DNA of 64,000 nt from Archivesica marissinica (GCA_014843695.1 CM026398.1:42574166-42638165), one strand, 5' to 3'; shown: positions 1 through 11,127, numbered from the stretch's first letter. Program-made: numbers and translations. Notes: generated by a model from the sequence alone, not told the origin.

Positions 1-765
1 TAGTTCGACCATTACTAGAATACTCTGACGTAATTTGGGATAATTGTGCAATGTATGAAAAAGAGGAACTAAATAAAATACAGCATGAAGCTGCACGAAT
101 TGTAACAGGCGCTACAAAACTTATTTCTATTCATGCCCTTCAAATAGAAGTAGGTTGGGACACTTTCTGACAGAAGACGAAAACACAAACTTGTCCTACT
201 TTATATAATGAAAAATAATCTTGTCCCGTCTTATATTTCATCTCTTGTTTCACAAGATGTTGGCCAATACACTCGGCATAACCTTAGCCATTCTGATAAT
301 CTGTTAACTATTCCAGCTATGACTTCTTCCTTCCATCGGTACTTCGTGAATAGAACAGCTTACCTAACGAGGCTAGAACTATTCAGTCACTGGATTATTT
401 TAAGGCATTTCTTAACACTAATAAAAGTAAAATTGAAAAACTATTTTACTGTGGGAAAAGAAGAACCCAGGTTCTACATTCACGGCTTAGAACGAAATGT
501 AGTTCCCTAAACCATCACCTATTTCTAAAGAACATTGTAGAATCACCATTATGCACATGTGGTGGCATAGAAGATAACTTCCACTTCTTCTTTCAATGCC
601 ATTTCTATGATCAACTACGTATACTACTCTTCAATAAGCTGTCCACAATTTGTAATGTCAACTTAAACACACTACTTCTCGGTGACATTAATAAGGATAT
701 TGCAACCAACACCATAATTTTCCTTACTGTACACGAATACATTATTGGCAGTGAAAGGTTCTGAG
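1..765 (+). pseudogene. Decayed LINE reverse transcriptase, C-terminal part
   Basis: From base 3 the reading begins VRPLLEYSDVIWDNC, then EELNKIQHEAARIVTGAT, which is the thumb/C-terminal signature of many non-LTR retrotransposon reverse transcriptases. It stops at about 170 (TGA) and continues in other frames: 208-510 gives a segment starting MKNNLVPSYISSLVSQDVG, and about 480-765 gives SPLCTCGGIEDNFHFFFQC, the Cys/His cluster near the end of such proteins. The order is correct for one ORF2 read left to right, so this is the truncated 3' end of a plus-strand LINE broken by at least one stop and two frameshifts. The catalytic RT core would lie to the left of the window. The exact clade cannot be named from this part. 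Confidence 0.85.
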
Positions 766-1392
766 ATGGATGACTTCTAAAAGGTTCATATGGCGGATTC
801 CAATCTGAATGCTGTCGTTATTGACACAACAACCGACCCTATTCAACCACTTGTCTCTATACTAATCTCTTTTTCTTCAAGTGCTCCGACTTGATAGTTC
901 ATGTTCTTGAACTTTCTTCATATATTCCTTTAAATATTAAACATTTTCTTTTTACATCCACAACTATTGACTCACTAATACATTAAGTTCTGATATTCTT
1001 TAGCAAATACATAGAATAGATTTCACGTATTTTCATTGTTATATTATATATTATTTTCCTGCCTATTGTATATCACTCAATTGATAGGGAGAAGAACTAT
1101 ATAAGTTTCTTTCGTTCTAATCCCTTTCAGTCTACTGCTGTTAAATTATATGTAAAATGTTCATTTATTGATTACATATACAAATACTGAAATAAATAAT
1201 GTTTAAACTAAGACCCAATAATAGCAGCGGAGAACTTAACAGAGTGTGTAATACAAGTGTGTTCATGCTAACTCAAAATGACCACCGATAAAACATGTAT
1301 CGCTAATAATAGACATATAGCATTCAATGTTGTGGCAAATTACATATTGAATGAATTAGAATGCAGTTATGTACTTTGTGGATATGACTTTA
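766..1392 (+). other. LINE 3' flank and spacer, no gene
   Basis: AT-rich sequence after the LINE stop codon. At 1087-1146 there is a block (GGGAGAAGAACTATATAAG and the following pyrimidine-rich stretch) that recurs at 12453-12513, so it is probably the 3' untranslated end of a LINE family. The rest, up to the minisatellite, shows no coding signal I can support. Confidence 0.5.
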
Positions 1393-2083
1393 TACGAGCA
1401 TCTGTGTTATTCACCTGTATCTCGATAACTGCACGAGCAGCTGTGTTATTCACCTGTATATCGCTAACTGCACGAGTATATGTGTTATTCACCTGTATCT
1501 CGATAACTGCACGAGCAGCTGTGTTATTCACCTGTATATCGCTAACTGCACGAGTATATGTGTTATTCACCTGTATCACGATAACTGCACGAGCAGCTGT
1601 GTTATTCACCTGTATCTCGCTAACTGCACGAGCATCTGTGTTATTCACCTGTATCTAGATGACTGCACGAACATCTATGTTATTCACCTGTATCTCGCTA
1701 ACTGCACGAGTATCTGTGTTATTCATCTGTATCTCGCTACCGACACGAGCATCTGTGTTATTCACATGTATCACGCTACTGGCACGAGTATCTGTGTTAT
1801 TTACATGTATCCCACTAACTGCACGAGCATCTGTGTTATTCACATGTATCTTGCTAACCTCACGAACATCTGTGTTATTCAAATGTATCTTGCTACCGGC
1901 ACGAGCATCTGTGTTATTCACCGGTATCTTGCTAACTGCACGAGCATCTGTGTTATTCACATGTATCTTGCTAACTGCACGACCATCTGTGTTATTCACA
2001 TGTATCTTGCTAACTGCACGAGCATCTGTGTTATTCACATGTATCTTGCTAACTGCACGAGCATCTGTTTTATTCAACTGTAT
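1393..2083. repeat. 39-bp minisatellite, about 17-18 copies
   Basis: A 39-bp unit containing GCACGAGCATCTGTGTTATT followed by a CACCTGTATCTCGCTAACT-like half is repeated in tandem. Successive GCACGAG starts at 1431 and 1470 show the 39-bp step. Because 39 is a multiple of three, the array gives open frames on both strands (13-residue repeats such as TARASVLFTCISL and NNTDARAVSKIHV). These frames are by-products of the period. The left part (about 1431-1600) alternates two variants, giving a 78-bp dimer; the right part has CATGTATCTTGCTAACT variants. Confidence 0.95.
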
Positions 2084-2871
2084 TCAGTGTGATAAGTCAT
2101 CTCATAATATCTTATACGACCACACGTTTATAACACCTGGGCGGATTCTGATTGTTCGCGGTATGACACTGACAGCTTGCAATATACATAACATGTTGTT
2201 TGTGTTCATGCTTTATTTGTTGAACATCAACTGCTTAATAAATAAAATGCTACATATGAACTAGCTTAATACAGTGATTAAAACTATTGTGGCGATTATT
2301 TGTGTGAATATGTTTGATTATCAGGGAATCTTTACTACGGCGTACGGGTGCAGCTTTATGTAATATTATACTAGCAACCAGAACGTAATATTTCTTGAAA
2401 TGTATGGTTGTTGTTACTATGGTAATGTGATACAAAGGATCTTACACTCGTGATGATTTCAATATAGAGCATATATGGTCAGTGTGTGTTTTCCGATGGA
2501 ATTACTAGACTATGTTTAAAACAGGTTCAAAGGATTGGCATATAATATCATATTGATTATTTATATTGAATTGTGTAGACCATAAAACCTTATTATATCT
2601 GAATAATTTATAATGTAATATGATAAAACGGAGACATTCCTTTTAGTAAGGTTCTTTTATGAAAATTAAGGAATTAATTCCTACAAAGGGATGTTTGGTA
2701 TATGCAACATAGATGGTGTCTTGACTAACAATAGTAAAAGTCCACCACAGTTTTCCGATGTTAAATGCCCTTTTTTGGGGTAAAAAGTTGAAACATTTAA
2801 ACGAAATGTATGGTTGTTGTTACTGTGGTAATGTGATACAAAGGATCTTACACTCGTGATGATTTCAATCT
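2084..2871. other. Non-coding spacer with a 67-bp direct repeat
   Basis: No gene is visible. The segment 2397-2463 is repeated almost exactly at 2803-2869 (GAAATGTATGGTTGTTGTTA start, one A/G difference noted), 406 bp apart in direct orientation. The sequence between the copies is AT-rich and unremarkable. Confidence 0.75.
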
Positions 2872-3013
2872 ATAGTTTATGAAACTAGTTACATAAATTA
2901 TCACTGTAGGTGCTAATATATCTCTACCAACAATGAAACATTCATTTAGCATATGATCGGGACCACCAGACCGGTTATTTTTTAACTGTTTAACAACTAC
3001 ATTTATCTCATCA
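2872..3013 (-). pseudogene. Small fragment of a LINE RT (start of the RT domain)
   Basis: Read on the minus strand, this gives VVVKQLKNNRSGGPDHMLNE then CFIVGRDILAPTV, matching the conserved 'LKNxKSxGPDxLxNEFF' start of non-LTR reverse transcriptases. It abuts the 3' tail of the next LINE at 3014 and ends in non-coding sequence on the left. It could be a remnant of the older LINE seen at 7791-10770, but the overlap at the junction does not fit one clean split element (see rejected list). Confidence 0.7.
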
Positions 3014-3202
3014 ACAGAACAGAACAGAACAGATGTTTATTTTAAGACTTGTACATGGTACATCGTCATAAACATACAAATATACAATTACATATTGGTC
3101 ACGTAATACAATAGATTTTACATTCATATATTCACATAAATCGATTGACATGTAGTAATATAATAATGATGATTCAATTTACGGAATAGAGGATGAACAC
3201 AA

Positions 3203-6200
3203 TTAATTGTTAGCAGTTACAATAGTACTTCTTAGTACAATGGCTTCTTTTATATATTTCGCCAAGTTTAATATATCGACTTTTTTGATCGAGGTTACCA
3301 GTTCAATACATTTGAACATAGAGGGACGATCCTGATGGTATCTTTTGATATATTTCTTTCTTATATCTTCAAAGCATGGACATATTAAAATGAAATGGTA
3401 CTCGTCTTCAATATCCAAAGTGTTACAACATAAACAATATCTCTCATTACGTGGTATTCTGTTTTGACCATATCGTCCAGTTTGAATTCTTAATACATGT
3501 GCAGATACTCTAATTCTAGTAACGAAAAACCTCAAATTCTTAGGCAATAAATCTAGATAACTTTCATATGCAAGTGTTGTTTTACAATTTCTATAAAGGT
3601 CCAATACTACACTATTTTCAACAGACGTATGCCAATTTTGTATGTAACTATCTACAACTCTTTGCTTAAACAATTTAGGAAACATTTTACAATCTATCTT
3701 ATTAGTATTAATGAAATATTCAGACAAACCATATACATCTAACATATCTTTGACATTCGTGACCCAATTTTTCAAACCATTATAATAATCATCGACACAT
3801 TGTTTATAAATTGTTCGTAAAATTATGTTGTCAGTATTTATTATTTTACACCAATATTTTATTATTCTAACATATCTGTTAACATAAAGTGGGTATCGAC
3901 CTAATTCACCATATATACTTGCATTACATGTACTAATTCTAACATTCAATATCCTTTTACAAAATTTCATGTGTATACGTTAAATATCTTTAGATTTTAT
4001 GTGACCCCATACTTCTGAAGAATATGACAAAATAGATCCGACAAAGGAGTCAAATAACTGACATAATAACTTAGGTTTGAGGTCAAATTCTTTACAATTA
4101 TACAATAAAATATTTAAAGCTTTTAAAGCCTTACCAATAAGATGTTCCTGGTTTAATGAGAAATTACCTGTATAGCTGAATATTGTACCAAGATAGTTAA
4201 AACAATCTACAACTTCTAATGACTGTCCATTATATAACCATCTCTCTCTATCAAAGGTGATACCTCTTTTTCTAAAAACAACTATTTTAGTTTTCATAAT
4301 ATTAACTTCTAATCCCCAATGATTACAGTATGTATATAGTAGATCAAGACTCTTCTGCAGCTCTTCAGGAGTTTTCCTAAAAATTGCCATATCATCGGCG
4401 AACAGTAATAATATTAATACAATGTCATCTATTAGTAATCCTGAATTTAAATTGTCTTGCAAATGTAACTCTAGGTCTTCAACGAAAAGTGAGAACAAAA
4501 TTGACGAAATTACCTCCCCTTGGCGCAAGCCCACTGCATACTGGAAGAAATCGGAATATGAATTACAACATCTAACACATGATTTAACTTTATCATACAT
4601 ATCTCTAATAATATGTAATACCTTACCTTGAATGCCACATTTATACATTTTCAACCATAAAGAATTTCTACAAATACTATCAAAACAAGATTTTAAATCA
4701 ATGAACCCTACATACAGACGCTTATTATTATTAAGATAATGTTGTATAGCAGAATGTAGAATGAAAATTGCATCAACAGTCGATTTTCCTTTTCTGAACC
4801 CAAATTGGCAATCAGAAATTACTGCATAATTGTTACAAAATGTTTCAATTCTAGTATTTAGTACTGAAGTAAACAGTTTGGGCAAACAACTGACTAAAGT
4901 GATACCCCTGTAGTTATTAACTAGTTTGGGATCTCCCTTTTTAAATACAGGAACAATAACTCCTTCAGTCCATTTATCTGGGAAAAAGCCAGATTCTAAA
5001 ATCGCATTAAAAATATCACAAATATGTGAACACAAAATATCTATAGTTTCAATGAAATATTCATTAAGAAGACAATCTAAACCTGTAGCTTTATTTGACC
5101 TAAGCGACTTTGCAGCTTTCTGTATCTCTTCACATGTAATGGGTACATTCAAATCCTCAAATCTACAATCACTAGAATTAAAATCATGTTCGTTACAGAA
5201 AGTCTTAGATTCTTCATTATGAGACTCAAATATATTATTTGACAAATTTTCGAAATATTTTATAAAATCTTCAACTGATATATCAGGTGCACCCAAGTAC
5301 TGGTTAACCGCTGGAGCCTGCCCAGGAAAGGTGTTGTTAAGTAAACTTCCCGCCGGCGATATAGCCCAAAATGGTGCTGATGCAGGCGTAAAACCCGAAA
5401 TATAACATAACATATATAACTGATATATCATTTTGAGATACAACAGATATGTTTTTCTTGAAATGACCCCAAAATTGCTTAGGTTTGCAAAACCTTAGAC
5501 GTTCAATTTCAGAATATTTCCTTTTAATATAGGCTTTCTTCTTCTTACGGATTAGATCCTTATAATTTTTTTTACATGTACAAAAATACTGTCTACTAAC
5601 TAAATTTTTACAACTATTAAATGCACTCAGTGCATCTAAATAAACATGTTTAACGGTTCTACAATCAGCATCGAACCAGTCTGCATCATCTGTACAATAT
5701 CTATCTGAAAACGATACCCTACCTTTGCTTTTATATGTTTTCGAAAAAAGCGGATCCGCCGCTTCTCTAATTAAACTGGTAAAATCGTTTAGAACACTGT
5801 TCACGGACAAACGCTCGCTCTTATCAATATGCATTGTAAGGCGATTAAAAGTAGGCAAGTTTGCCATCAGACTGGTACGAAATGTATTTTTCAAACTATC
5901 TTTCCACTTATTTCTAATACTAGGACTTTCTTGTGAAACAGGTGTGATATAATTTGAATACAATGAAAAACTAACGGGAGCATGGTCGCTCCATTCATTT
6001 AGCGATTGTACACACAATTTACTGATATTTGCAAAGTTCCTTTCATTGGTTACAAGGTAGTCAATAGTTGACGCCCCGTTATATGATACATAACTATACA
6101 TACCAATGTTATAATCGTCACCTAATCTACCGTTAACTAAACGTAGGTTACTAGAACGGCAAAGATCAATCAGTTTAATCCCAAAATTATTATGGTTTTT

Positions 6201-6716
6201 ATCCATTGTGGCCCTCATTTTTAACACCAACTCGACTATTAAAATCACCTGTTAAAAACACAGAGCCTAAATTTTCAAATCGACTAACGTCATTTTCAAT
6301 AGTGTCAATAGATCAACATTTATAGTATTATATGCTGGAGAGTCCTCACCCCAAAGATATACGCCACATATATAAATATCGTTCTCTACATTAAAGAAAT
6401 GTTTATCTAATTTTACCCAAATTAAAGTGTCATATCTGGTTTCAACAATAGTAATACCATCAGAAATTATGTCTTTATAATATAATGCAATTCCACCACT
6501 TGGTCGTTTTGCTCTGCGATGCTGAAATTTGCGATAACAATTGTGAGATACATATCCAGATAAATCAATGTTGCTATTATTCGATGCGAATGTTTCATAT
6601 AGAAATATAATGTCATGTTGAGATAATATATTTACAAGTTCTATGTTGTCTCTTTTGGTTTTACTTAATCCATTTATATTCCAAGATATGAATTTGAGTT
6701 CATCCCCGGCGAATTC
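3203..6716 (-). pseudogene. LINE ORF2: endonuclease-reverse transcriptase, inactivated
   Basis: ORF2 nicks DNA and reverse transcribes the element RNA. Endonuclease motifs read from the right: FISWNINGL (about 6668-6695), FLYETF, GGIALYYK, ICGVYLWG, TGDFNSRVG (about 6225-6258), STIDYLV and SDHAP (5976-5990). RT motifs: NNYRGITLVS, QFGFRKGKSTVDAIF, FIDLKSCFDS (motif A Asp), GLRQGEVISS, and FADDM at 4388-4402 (catalytic Asp pair intact). The C-terminal part has LCCNTLDIEDEYHFILICPC. Breaks: a one-base shift near 6310, another near 6195-6225, a SINE at 5286-5417, and an in-frame TAA at 3980-3982 directly before the last 255 codons. No in-frame ATG is seen between the ORF1 stop and the endonuclease. 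Confidence 0.9.
5286..5417 (+). mobile_element. 5'-truncated SINE inserted in LINE ORF2
   Basis: A 132-bp insert begins GGTGCACCCAAGTACTGG and ends in an ATAACATAACAT tail. It is flanked by the perfect 13-bp duplication AACTGATATATCA at 5273-5285 and 5418-5430. The same sequence forms the 3' half of the longer tRNA-headed SINE at 13821-14093, so this copy lacks the tRNA-like head. It lies antisense to the LINE and splits ORF2 between the endonuclease and the RT. Removing it restores continuity of the linker reading (the duplicated bases encode DIS on each side). Confidence 0.9.
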
Positions 6717-7697
6717 CTAGTCCTTGACTGGTTTGCCGTCTATGTAGAGGGTATCGTAGGATATCCACGCAGTCTTGCCTTGGTCCCGGGCATCCTTCAA
6801 CTTCGGGGTGAGTCGTTTCCTCTTCTCTACTACACTCCTGGGGAACTGCTCGTTCACTAAGTATGGTGTACCAGTAAGGGCCTTCCATTGCTTACGCACA
6901 AACTCCTTCTCCTTATACAAAGTAAATTTGGCCACTATGTTACGAGGGCTCCCATTAAAGCTTCTACCCATACGATGCACACGTTCGAATGATATTTTAT
7001 GAACTAGGTCCTGCGCTATTTTCATATTCTCCGTCATAAATTGCCTCAGCTTTGTTTCCGTGGTTTCGTTGTTCTCAGAAGGATCCTCTGTTATCTTAGA
7101 AAACACTCGATTGTTTCTCATAGATTGAGATTGTAAATATGTCACCTCGTTTTCTAAGTTTTCCCTTTGTTTCTCAAGATGTGATAATTTACTAGTGTTT
7201 TGGGCTAATGAAAAGTCTACTGCCTCAGTTTTTTCCTCAATCACATTTATTCTTTCATTAATTTTCTTATCCATATCATGTAACTTTACCCAGATCTTCT
7301 TAAGTTCGCTATCAAAAGCATCAACTTTCTTTTCAAGGGTTGCCAGAGATTGTAGTTTGATGTCCATATTTGTAAGTTTGGCATCGATCTGTTTCATATA
7401 GTTTAATAAATCACCATTACTAGTTGGTTCAGTATTCGACGCCATACTTGTTGCATGAAATTGTTTATCACTATCTATGGATTGGTTATGTAATCCGATC
7501 GAACGATTAAATACACTATCGTCAAGGTTTTCATTGTTATACAAAATTCCGTTAGCTTGACTTAGAATATCGCTCACTATCACTGGACTGGAATTCGAAC
7601 TAGTTTTATACTTTCCCGCTTTTTGTGTTTGTTCATTGTTCTCATCCTCACTACTATTTGTCCTTTTTTCATTCCTACTCCGTTTTCTTTTCCTCAT
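6717..7697 (-). CDS. LINE ORF1 protein, L1-type RNA-binding chaperone
   Basis: Intact 326-residue ORF starting MRKRKRSRNEKRTNSSEDEN. The first 80 residues are basic and Ser/Asn-rich. Residues about 95-190 are a heptad-rich coiled coil (MKQIDAKLTNMDIKL through LEKQRENLENEVTYL). Residues about 190-326 look like the RRM plus C-terminal domain of L1 ORF1p (SMRNNRVFSKI, FERVHRMGRSFNG, RNIVAKFTLYKEKEFVRKQW, TPKLKDARDQGK, ISYDTLYIDGKPVKD). Known relatives form trimers that bind the element RNA. The start is the first ATG after stops in that frame. The stop is TAG at 6717-6719, and ORF2 continues in the same frame just after it. This is the only undamaged protein frame of the element. Confidence 0.9.
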   Translation of the reverse strand: MRKRKRSRNEKRTNSSEDENNEQTQKAGKYKTSSNSSPVIVSDILSQANGILYNNENLDDSVFNRSIGLHNQSIDSDKQFHATSMASNTEPTSNGDLLNYMKQIDAKLTNMDIKLQSLATLEKKVDAFDSELKKIWVKLHDMDKKINERINVIEEKTEAVDFSLAQNTSKLSHLEKQRENLENEVTYLQSQSMRNNRVFSKITEDPSENNETTETKLRQFMTENMKIAQDLVHKISFERVHRMGRSFNGSPRNIVAKFTLYKEKEFVRKQWKALTGTPYLVNEQFPRSVVEKRKRLTPKLKDARDQGKTAWISYDTLYIDGKPVKD

Positions 7698-7790
7698 GGA
7701 AATTTGTCTTTTTAATCCTCATCACACAAACTTATTATTTGCACAAAAATCTTAAATGAAACTCTATTTAAATGTAATAAAATCCAAGTT
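7698..7790 (-). other. Probable 5' leader of the first LINE
   Basis: About 90 bp between the ORF1 start and the point where coding sequence of the second LINE begins. It is AT-rich with no recognisable promoter or duplication. The true 5' boundary of the element lies somewhere in it. Confidence 0.4.
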
Positions 7791-9278
7791 TTAGCTCCGA
7801 AGAAAATTATACGACTTCACTACATGATCACGTGATATACATTCAACAGACAAAGAATCATTTAATTCACTAAACATAACTTTAAACTCATTATTTTCAT
7901 ATCGTTCATTAAAATATAAAACATCATCATCTGGTACAAAATATCTATCATTAGGATTATTTACAGATTTAAAATATTGTTCAAAGGATGACACTGGAAT
8001 GTTTATTTTCTTAATGGCCCCGGACTCTTTCAACATATTCCAATATAATCTGGCATTTTTATGTCTCTCTTTCATAAGTGTTGCCGTTTTTTCTTTGTCA
8101 TAGTTATATCGACATTGCCTTAATATATGCTTGTACTCCGACCTAGATGTTACCATATTTATTCTATTAATATCACTCGGGTTATCTCTGAATTTATTCA
8201 ATAGTCGTGAAAATACATTTATACCAGGGATTATCCCTTTGGTACAAATTTGTACTATTATTGCCATCATTAGAATATACAGTTTTCTTAAACATAGGTG
8301 CTGCCACTTTTCCAACTATACTTTCAAACTGTTGTAAATAACTATCCATATCTGTTTGAGAAGAACAGGCAAGAATCTCATTCGATAACACATTAAAATC
8401 ACGCGAGATATCCTCACTATTTAACTGCTCGAGAAAATCTGAACGTGCATCATTTCTCCATGCATATTTAAAATCAACATGTTTTGTATTCTCATTCGTA
8501 ACACGTTCCGTACGTTCTTCTGTTTGGGATATACTGAAACTAAACATACAACTGATAAGACAATGGTCTGACAAAATGTTTGGGTCATTAATTTCATATT
8601 GTTTTACATTATTAAACATTTCTGTTTTACATAATACGTAATCACTATAACTTCGATTATTTACAAAAGTATGCTTCCCAATGTGTGCATCTAAATCGGC
8701 TCTACCATTAAATAGTCGGACTCCATACCATTATTGTTCACATGACCCTGGTCTTTAGAAAACCGTGGCATTTCTACATCAATAATATAGTCATCTGGGA
8801 GCATATCCATATGTTCAGTATTTTCATTTGAGACAAAGTCAAGTAATACAGAAGTGCGGGCATTGTTGTCACCGAATAACGCATAGTAACATTTACCATT
8901 ACAATTGTGTTCAACATGTACAAGAGAATCCAATAACCTATCAAAAATACAATTTTCTGCCATAGCTTGCATACTGCTGTCATCGGGCAAAACGTAACTT
9001 AAACGTATATATAAGTCTTTATCAATCGATAGTTTTTGTGCTGAAATTTTAACCCAACTAATGTCATCCTGGCTTGTAAAAAATAAAGTATCTTCAGATA
9101 CAAACTCATTTCTTATATATATAATAATACCGCCAGAATTTCTCTTACTTGTATTTATTTTCAAGACAGGGAGTACTGTTTTCTCACACGGTAAGTGTTG
9201 CGCTTTCTGTCTGTCTTGGTATATATTGTGTAGCACTTTGTACTGGCAATGTAACACTTTGGGACGAGGGTTGTTCAT
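7791..9278 (-). pseudogene. Second LINE, ORF2 endonuclease and linker, decayed
   Basis: Minus-strand frames in order. 9278-8691 holds the endonuclease middle (NSGGIIIYIRNEFVS, DLYIRLSYVLPDDSSMQ, ALFGDNNARTS, RFSKDQGHVNNNG). After a stop, about 8670-8194 holds NRSYSDYVLCKTEM and DPNILSDHCLIS, the terminal SDH motif. A frameshift near 8225 leads to 8210-7791, the linker (FRDNPSDINRIN, LRQCRYNYDKEKTATLM, YWNMLKESGAIKK, NIPVSSFEQYFKSVNNP, DDDVLYFNERYENNEF). It ends abruptly just before the RT domain, where the first LINE starts. The architecture is that of an endonuclease-bearing non-LTR element of a family distinct from the first LINE. No catalytic RT remains here. Confidence 0.85.
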
Positions 9279-10107
9279 TTGGGGGCTAAGGTAATCAGTG
9301 CCTTCTTTTGATGGGGTAATGTAGTTATAGTTGATGTATGTAGGGGTAACGCTGACACTGTATAACTGTTTGTGGGGAAGCTATTCATATGCGTATCATG
9401 TGGGGAGTCATTGTATATCTGGAACTCGGTGCGGTGGAATAAACTCACTATAGGATACACTCTCTGCTGAAGCACTGTTGTTCTCTGCTGAAGCTCCTTC
9501 CCCCCTGAGGCACTCTAAAAACGAGGTATTTTCAAGCGGGTTAGGAATGGATACCTCGTTGTGCATGTTGCTGGGGTAGTATTACATTTAATGCCGTGTT
9601 TATTGCTGTACCAACTGGGGGTAAACTATTAATATGTACAATATTGATCATGTGTTCGTTTGGTGGCTCATATCTCGCTAATTGATCACTTGGTGGCAAT
9701 TGTGCCATGTTCAGTACTTGATGAGATTGGTTACTCACTGGTGGACCCAAGGGGGATAACTGATTCCTGGATATGTCACATTGTTCACTAGCGGTACTGG
9801 TGGTCCTGTATACCGAACTTGCCCGGCACATACTTGTGCATATGTAATAGTTTGCTGTCCATGGCTACCTACATTTACAACTTGTGACCCTTGTTGGTTC
9901 GAACTGTTCCTTTCTATCGGTGGTGGTTAGCGGTATTCACACATCTCGTTTGTGATAAGGGCAATGTTGATAGTTGCTCTGGTTTCTGCACGTTTGATGA
10001 GGGTGCATTATTCACAAGGGGATACGCGGGTTGGACTTATATGAGATCAATGCTATTTAGTCGGTTACCTCTGACGTAATAGTTCCACTGGGGGAACTCA
10101 TCATGTA
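9279..10107 (-). pseudogene. Second LINE, ORF1-ORF2 junction / Pro-Gln-rich tail, decayed
   Basis: Between the ORF1 core and ORF2 of the second LINE the minus strand has only interrupted frames. One at 9831-9541 reads NQLSPLGPPVSNQSHQVLN and PPSDQLARYEPPNEH, a Pro/Gln/Ser-rich low-complexity stretch. I infer it is the disordered C-terminal part of ORF1 or its junction with ORF2. No domain is recognised. Confidence 0.5.
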
Positions 10108-10760
10108 TCACTCTGCGTCAACAATCAGTTTTGCCGGATACACTATTTTCACCTTAGCTTGAGGATTGCGGGATCTCTGCTCTTTGTATTTCGGCCATAA
10201 TCTGGATCGTGCATCCTGAATCTCCTTTGGATAGTCCAGATCAATGAAAATACCTGGTACACCCCTGAGTCTATTTACTCTGCTCATGATGTACTCCACA
10301 TCTCCGAAATTTTCTATAATAGGCCTATTGTAGAACCCGGTGCCGGTACCTGTTTTACGGACTGGAGGCCTATGTGCACGGTTCATATATATATATATAT
10401 ATATATCTTTGTAATTTCTCCTTGATCTTGCGTCAAGATCGATATATTTGTTTGCAAGCGTACGCATCAATCCTGTCTGAAAAGTGGTTACATTTACCAC
10501 CTGACATAATTTCTCGCTCACCTGCCCCATAGCGCTGTGAAAGTTCTGCATAGTTTTACAGTTTTACAGTTTTCCTGCTCATTTTGAACTAATGTGATTT
10601 TATCAAACAAATGCACACGTGTTTCATCCATTGTACCAGACACAAACTGATCTCTAGGCGTGCACATTTGTGGGTTTTTGCCTGATACCTCCATTTCCCG
10701 CTCAGTGAAAAAGTCATATATGTTCGACACAGGTACATTATAGCTAATGTTCATTGTCAT
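10108..10760 (-). pseudogene. Second LINE, ORF1 (L1-like), frameshifted
   Basis: The frame 10760-10518 starts MTMNISYNVPVSNIYDFF and continues in another frame from about 10551 (MQNFHSAMGQVSEKLCQVV). The switch lies at a short tandem expansion of ACAGTTTT near 10555-10570. The distal part holds FGDVEYIMSRVNRLRG, DLDYPKEIQDARSRLWPKY and KVKIVYPAKLIVD. These resemble the C-terminal domain of L1-type ORF1 proteins ('PKEIREARKRLWP', 'KIVFPAKLIVDG'). An AT dinucleotide run at 10385-10406 is translated in frame as an IYIYIY insert and probably grew after insertion. It is related in type but not in sequence to the intact ORF1 at 6717-7697. Confidence 0.75.
10385..10406. repeat. (AT)11 microsatellite inside LINE ORF1 remnant
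   Basis: Eleven AT dinucleotides in a row. It interrupts the ORF1-like reading of the second LINE. Confidence 0.95.
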
Positions 10761-10770
10761 TTTACCTGTT

Positions 10771-10968
10771 CATTTATTCCTTTACTTCTTTATAGTTTTC
10801 CACCAGAATCTACATTTTAATAGTCAACTTTCTCATTATACTAGAATCTACGTTTTTATGGTCAACTTTCGCATTTACACCAAATATTTAGATAAAACCT
10901 TCCATAAAATTTCACACGTCAACACTGTCCGCCATATTTAATTGCTTTATATATATAAATATAAAGAT
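10771..10968. other. LINE 5' leader candidate with 38-bp direct repeat
   Basis: Directly upstream (minus sense) of the second LINE's ORF1. Two imperfect copies of a 38-bp block start at about 10803 and 10841 (CCAGAATCTACATTTTAATA and CTAGAATCTACGTTTTTATG starts). Short tandem leaders are common in LINE 5' UTRs, so this may be the promoter region of the second LINE. No other feature is seen. Confidence 0.4.
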
Positions 10969-11072
<104 letters not shown>

Positions 11073-11127
11073 TACACATTCAATCAATTAGAAGCAGATA
11101 TATCATCCTGGGTTTGTTTTCTTATCT

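Larger units (their letters stand above)
3014..7780 (-). mobile_element. Nearly complete non-LTR retrotransposon (LINE), ORF1 + broken ORF2
   Basis: Minus-strand element of about 4.8 kb. The 3' end, on the left, is a short CTGTT-type tail (three to four units at about 3014-3033). Before it lie the C-terminal Cys/His region (3203-3970), the RT core (3983-5272), the apurinic-like endonuclease (5431-6698) and ORF1 (6717-7697). The 5' limit is not marked by a clear duplication and is placed near 7780, where sequence of a second LINE begins. ORF1 is intact, while ORF2 carries one nonsense codon, two frameshifts and a SINE insertion, so this copy is dead. The L1-like ORF1 plus endonuclease plus RT order fits the L1/Tx1-like or related clades; I cannot fix the clade. 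Confidence 0.9.

Noticed and set aside
1278..2264. Repeat protein of 126-201 residues on either strand at the 39-bp array
   Set aside because: The open frames come from the codon-multiple period. Both strands are equally open and there is no signal outside the array.
9891..10079. Small plus-strand ORF opposite the second LINE
   Set aside because: It is an antisense shadow of LINE-derived sequence with no support.
2872..10770. First LINE cleanly inserted into one second LINE (RT start at 2872-3013, linker end at 7791)
   Set aside because: Both sides carry the conserved VVK...RS motif with different bases, so they overlap rather than abut, and no matching target duplication is present. They may be two separate copies.
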